Source of the DNA: Methylococcales bacterium
GTDB lineage: Bacteria > Pseudomonadota > Gammaproteobacteria > Methylococcales > Methylomonadaceae
DNA length: 27,357 nt
NCBI GenBank assembly: GCA_023134955.1
Contig: JAGLUC010000047.1
Location: forward strand, 1 to 27,357
Direction: 5' to 3'
The position numbers were made by a program, and so were the translations under genes. Below, one piece after another: positions 24,578-27,357 of the stretch. Below the pieces are notes generated by a model. The model had not been told where the DNA came from. It searched no databases and saw nothing but the letters and a program-made list of their open reading frames with translations. Position 1 is the stretch's first letter; the number at the start of each line of letters is the position of its first letter.

Positions 24578-25903
24578 CTACCTATTTAATAAACTAAGTC
24601 CTTTTAATAAGGTTAGAGCTTCATGTAAAGCATAATCACGTATATCTAAACCATCTTCAGTTACTTCCTTGTCAGTCTTCTTTTTATTTTTACCATTGCC
24701 ATTATCCAAATGATTAGACAAATCGGCCTCTTTAACTGGTTTAAACTCAGATACCTTTAAAGATTCCAGTTTCACCCTAGCCAACGTAATATCAGGCTCT
24801 ATACCTTCTGCCTGAATAGAGCGGCCAGAAGGCGTGTAATAACGAGCCGTTGTTAACTTAACAGCAGCACTACTACTAATAGGCAAGATTGTCTGCACAG
24901 AACCCTTGCCAAAAGACTTATAACCCATAATAATGGCTCGCTTATGATCTTGCAAAGCACCAGCAACAATTTCTGATGCCGATGCGGATCCTGCATTAAT
25001 CAACACTACAATAGGTATGCCATTAATCACATCACCCGGTGCTGCATTAAATCTCATTTCAGAATTTTTGATTCTTCCTTCAGTGTAAACAATCAAACCT
25101 TTCTCTAAAAAAGCATCACTCACTTCAACTGCAGCATTTAACACACCACCTGGATTATTCCTTAAATCTAAAACCAGACCTTTTAAATTAGCTTTATTTT
25201 TTTTCTCTAATTTTTTTACCGCATCAACAACACCTTGACCTGTTCTTGACTGAAAACTACTAATTCTTAAATAACCAAAATCTTTCTCAAGAATTTTATT
25301 TTTAACACTCTTAACTTTAATGATGGCTCGTGTAATGGTGATTTTAAGTGGAGCTTCCTCCCCTTCCCTAATAACTGTCAGTAAAATATCACTCCCTGGC
25401 TTGCCTCGCATAATCTTAACAGCTTCACCCAGAGTCATTCCTTTAACAGGGATTTCATTCAGCCTTACCACCAAGTCACCCGCTTTTATTCCTGCTCGTT
25501 GTGCTGGCGTATCATCTATTGGCGACACCACTTTAACAAAACCATTTTCCATGGTGACTTCAATTCCCAGCCCACCAAACTGCCCCGTGGTTCCTTCTCT
25601 TAACTCCTTATATTGTTCTGTATCCAAATAAGCTGAGTGAGGATCTAAACCTGAAAGCATTCCTTTGATAGCATCTTCTAATAATTTCTTATCGGATACT
25701 TGCTCAACATAATCTCTTTTTATTCTTCCAAATACCTCGGTAAAAACCCGAAGTTCTTCATATGGTAAAGTAATCGTTTTTGTCGCTGGTACGTCTGTAT
25801 TATTCAAAGTATCCCGATCGGCAACTACCGTACCACCAACACTCAAAATAAACCCTAAGAAAACACCCAAAAACAAAATCACACTATTTTTCTTTATATG
25901 CAT
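24578..25903 (-). CDS. ctpA: Carboxy-terminal processing protease CtpA (S41 family)
   Basis: Periplasmic serine protease. The 441-residue precursor has an N-terminal signal or anchor (about 8-28), the family N-terminal helices with LDPHSAYLD (86-94), a PDZ domain (about 100-185), and the S41 catalytic domain with Ser308 in GSASASEI and Lys333 in SFGKGSVQ, spaced by 25 residues as in Prc. A Lys/Asn-rich linker (401-412) precedes a short C-terminal helix. It follows envC by 85 bases on the same strand. Pairing with envC suggests a role in controlling periplasmic cell-wall hydrolases or their activators, but its substrate is not evident. Confidence 0.93.
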   Translation of the reverse strand: MHIKKNSVILFLGVFLGFILSVGGTVVADRDTLNNTDVPATKTITLPYEELRVFTEVFGRIKRDYVEQVSDKKLLEDAIKGMLSGLDPHSAYLDTEQYKELREGTTGQFGGLGIEVTMENGFVKVVSPIDDTPAQRAGIKAGDLVVRLNEIPVKGMTLGEAVKIMRGKPGSDILLTVIREGEEAPLKITITRAIIKVKSVKNKILEKDFGYLRISSFQSRTGQGVVDAVKKLEKKNKANLKGLVLDLRNNPGGVLNAAVEVSDAFLEKGLIVYTEGRIKNSEMRFNAAPGDVINGIPIVVLINAGSASASEIVAGALQDHKRAIIMGYKSFGKGSVQTILPISSSAAVKLTTARYYTPSGRSIQAEGIEPDITLARVKLESLKVSEFKPVKEADLSNHLDNGNGKNKKKTDKEVTEDGLDIRDYALHEALTLLKGLSLLNR

Positions 25904-25988
25904 CTGCCTTAAAACTCCAAATACTTGAGGACGCCTCTATTAATTTATAAATAAGAAAGCGTACTAAAAAACTACTAAATATACCCTT

Positions 25989-27152
25989 CTACCCAACCTT
26001 TCCATGCCGAACTTTTCGACACCACTTTACCGGGTTAACCGGCTTACCTTTTTGCCTGATACCAAAATATAGACCACTTTCTACTTGCCCACCACTTTGT
26101 CCCACTGTTGCGATAACAGAACCCACCTCAACCCAGTCACCAACTACTTTATAAAGGCTTTGATTAAAAGCATATAATGTCATATAACCTTTTCCATGAT
26201 CAATAATAGTTAACAATCCGTATCCTCGCAACCAATCAGCATAAACGACTCGCCCACGAGTAACCGCTTTAATCTCTGCACCTTCTTTAGCTTTAATTAA
26301 AACACCATCCCAACGGCTATCAGATCGCCTAGCCCCAAACTTTTTAATCAACTCACCTTTTACAGGCCAGGGTAACGAGCCTTTTAATTGATAAAAAGCT
26401 TTAACAGAACCTTCCTCAAAAGGAAAGTCATCCATGGTTTTTTGTAACGATAAAATCAGTGCCCTTAAATTCTTTTCATTTGTTTTAAATTCATCAAGCT
26501 GCTGTTTTTTTGACAAAAACCATGAATCTACTTTAGCCAATAACAACTTCCGCTTAGCTTTTGTTTTTAAAAAAACAGATCGCTGTTGATTTTTCTTCTT
26601 AAGCTTTTTTTCTAATAGCGTAGTTTCTTTAAGTCGCTGTTTTTTTAATTCATCCAGTTCCGATAAGTCATTTTCGATTTTAGAAATTTTCTTTAATCTG
26701 GCTTTATTCAAGTAATCATAATAACTCATCATCCGCCCTGATAATGCAGGGTCTTGTTGATTTAGCATTAATTTTAACTTTTCATTTCTACCCATGCCAT
26801 AAGCAGCTTTGACTTGATTTTCCAACTCATGTTTTTGTGAATTTATCTGCTTCTTTTTAGCACCAATAAGCTGTTGATTTTTTTTTAAAGCCTTCTTCAG
26901 TTTTCTGACCTGTCCTTCTAATCGCTTTAATTCAATAGCACTCTTTCCGTATTGCTCATCTAATTTTCTCAACTCAACCAATAAACCACTTTTTTGTTTT
27001 TGTAATTTATTAATATCCTGGCCAACTTTTTTAATTTTGCTTTGCAACGCAGTTAATTCTTTTGCCTTGTCTATTACATTATCAGCCAGTAAATTTACTG
27101 AAAATGTATAGCTCATACAAAAAAGGATAAATAAAAAATATTTAAGCTTCAT
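25989..27152 (-). CDS. envC: Murein hydrolase activator EnvC (degenerate LytM/M23 domain)
   Basis: Periplasmic protein recruited to the division site that activates N-acetylmuramoyl-L-alanine amidases. I chose the ATG at 27152 (387 residues) because the product then begins MKLKYFLFILFCMSYTFS, a proper signal peptide; an in-frame ATG at 27248 would put a long, odd hydrophobic stretch in front. Long Lys/Gln-rich coiled coils (about 25-250) precede a C-terminal LytM domain (about 260-385). The metal ligands of active M23 peptidases are missing: the HxH position reads LYFGI and the first-ligand region reads RRSDSRWDG, as in E. coli EnvC, so it should be an activator without enzyme activity. It is followed by ctpA. 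Confidence 0.9.
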   Translation of the reverse strand: MKLKYFLFILFCMSYTFSVNLLADNVIDKAKELTALQSKIKKVGQDINKLQKQKSGLLVELRKLDEQYGKSAIELKRLEGQVRKLKKALKKNQQLIGAKKKQINSQKHELENQVKAAYGMGRNEKLKLMLNQQDPALSGRMMSYYDYLNKARLKKISKIENDLSELDELKKQRLKETTLLEKKLKKKNQQRSVFLKTKAKRKLLLAKVDSWFLSKKQQLDEFKTNEKNLRALILSLQKTMDDFPFEEGSVKAFYQLKGSLPWPVKGELIKKFGARRSDSRWDGVLIKAKEGAEIKAVTRGRVVYADWLRGYGLLTIIDHGKGYMTLYAFNQSLYKVVGDWVEVGSVIATVGQSGGQVESGLYFGIRQKGKPVNPVKWCRKVRHGKVG

Positions 27153-27227
27153 ATAGACACAACTAAACAAAAAAATGAAAAAATAGACATCCCTTAATAG
27201 ATTTTTTAAAAAATTATTGTAACTCTT

Positions 27228-27263
27228 GAATAACAAAATCATAAGCAATTGATTTTGTTATTC
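27228..27263. repeat. Perfect 14-bp inverted repeat upstream of envC
   Basis: GAATAACAAAATCA (27228-27241) and TGATTTTGTTATTC (27250-27263) are exact complements around an 8-base loop, 76-111 bases upstream of the chosen envC start. It could be a regulator site in the envC promoter, or an AT-rich terminator of a gene beyond the right edge. No GC core supports a strong terminator. Confidence 0.5.
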
Positions 27264-27357
27264 TCTAATTGGTGACCGTAAATGGTCTAATTCGCTACTC
27301 AGCATAAAATGACTGATACAGATTATAAGCCCTCTCTTGCTGGATGCCTACACGGAT

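Noticed and set aside
27295..27357. Possible gene ends or starts at the right edge: a minus-strand frame of 20 residues ending in TAG at 27295, or a plus-strand ATG at 27309
   Set aside because: Both are too short to recognise, neither has a convincing ribosome-binding site or motif, and they contradict each other. The sequence past the edge is needed.
1..27357. CRISPR arrays, prophage, transposase, toxin-antitoxin or defence genes
   Set aside because: No regularly spaced direct repeats and no proteins of these families were seen; every long frame is accounted for by a core gene.

Overview
The window is AT-rich (by eye GC is in the mid-to-high 30s percent), dense chromosomal DNA of a Gram-negative bacterium. 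Outer-membrane type IV pilus secretin genes, PBP1A, EnvC, DamX, AmpG and NtrBC, and above all the gene order (ponA divergent from pilMNOPQ, followed by aroK-aroB-damX-like-hemE), point to a gammaproteobacterium. The low GC and the gene set would suit a Methylococcales-type methanotroph or a sulfur-oxidising relative, but nothing here fixes the order or genus.

Layout. (1) 158-2603, plus strand: ntrB-ntrC, overlapping by 8 bases, with a sigma-54-like site at 101-116 just upstream. (2) 2826-4298, minus: an SLC13/DASS anion transporter. (3) 4415-8639, minus: a compact run aroK-aroB-damX-like-hemE (shikimate kinase, dehydroquinate synthase, AAA+SPOR membrane protein, uroporphyrinogen decarboxylase). 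(4) 8759-13783, minus: pilM-N-O-P-Q, the type IV pilus alignment complex and secretin, with overlapping or abutting junctions and its own terminator before aroK. (5) 14312-16669, plus: ponA, divergent from pilM across a 528-bp regulatory gap. (6) 16756-18312, minus: rpmE-gltA. (7) 18408-19181, plus: xthA, whose predicted -10 box overlaps that of rpmE on the other strand. (8) 19195-22044, minus: ampG and nhaD. (9) 22356-24455, plus: a siroheme sulfite/nitrite reductase gene with a DUF934 partner. (10) 24578-27152, minus: envC-ctpA. The outermost 150-200 bases at each end hold no gene I can identify.

The genes are core functions: nitrogen control, aromatic amino acid and heme synthesis, type IV pili, peptidoglycan synthesis, division and recycling (PBP1A, DamX-like, AmpG, EnvC, CtpA), sulfate assimilation, and Na+ and anion transport. 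I saw no phage genes, transposases, toxin modules, CRISPR arrays, tRNAs or rRNAs.

I found no convincing new multi-gene system. The most unusual material lies between genes: a 165-bp foldback element at 22109-22273 whose ends recur as a short hairpin relic at 8658-8702; nested inverted repeats at 2715-2791 and 4358-4405; a perfect 16-bp palindrome over the predicted ponA -35 box; and a perfect 14-bp inverted repeat upstream of envC. All promoter and terminator calls are by eye.
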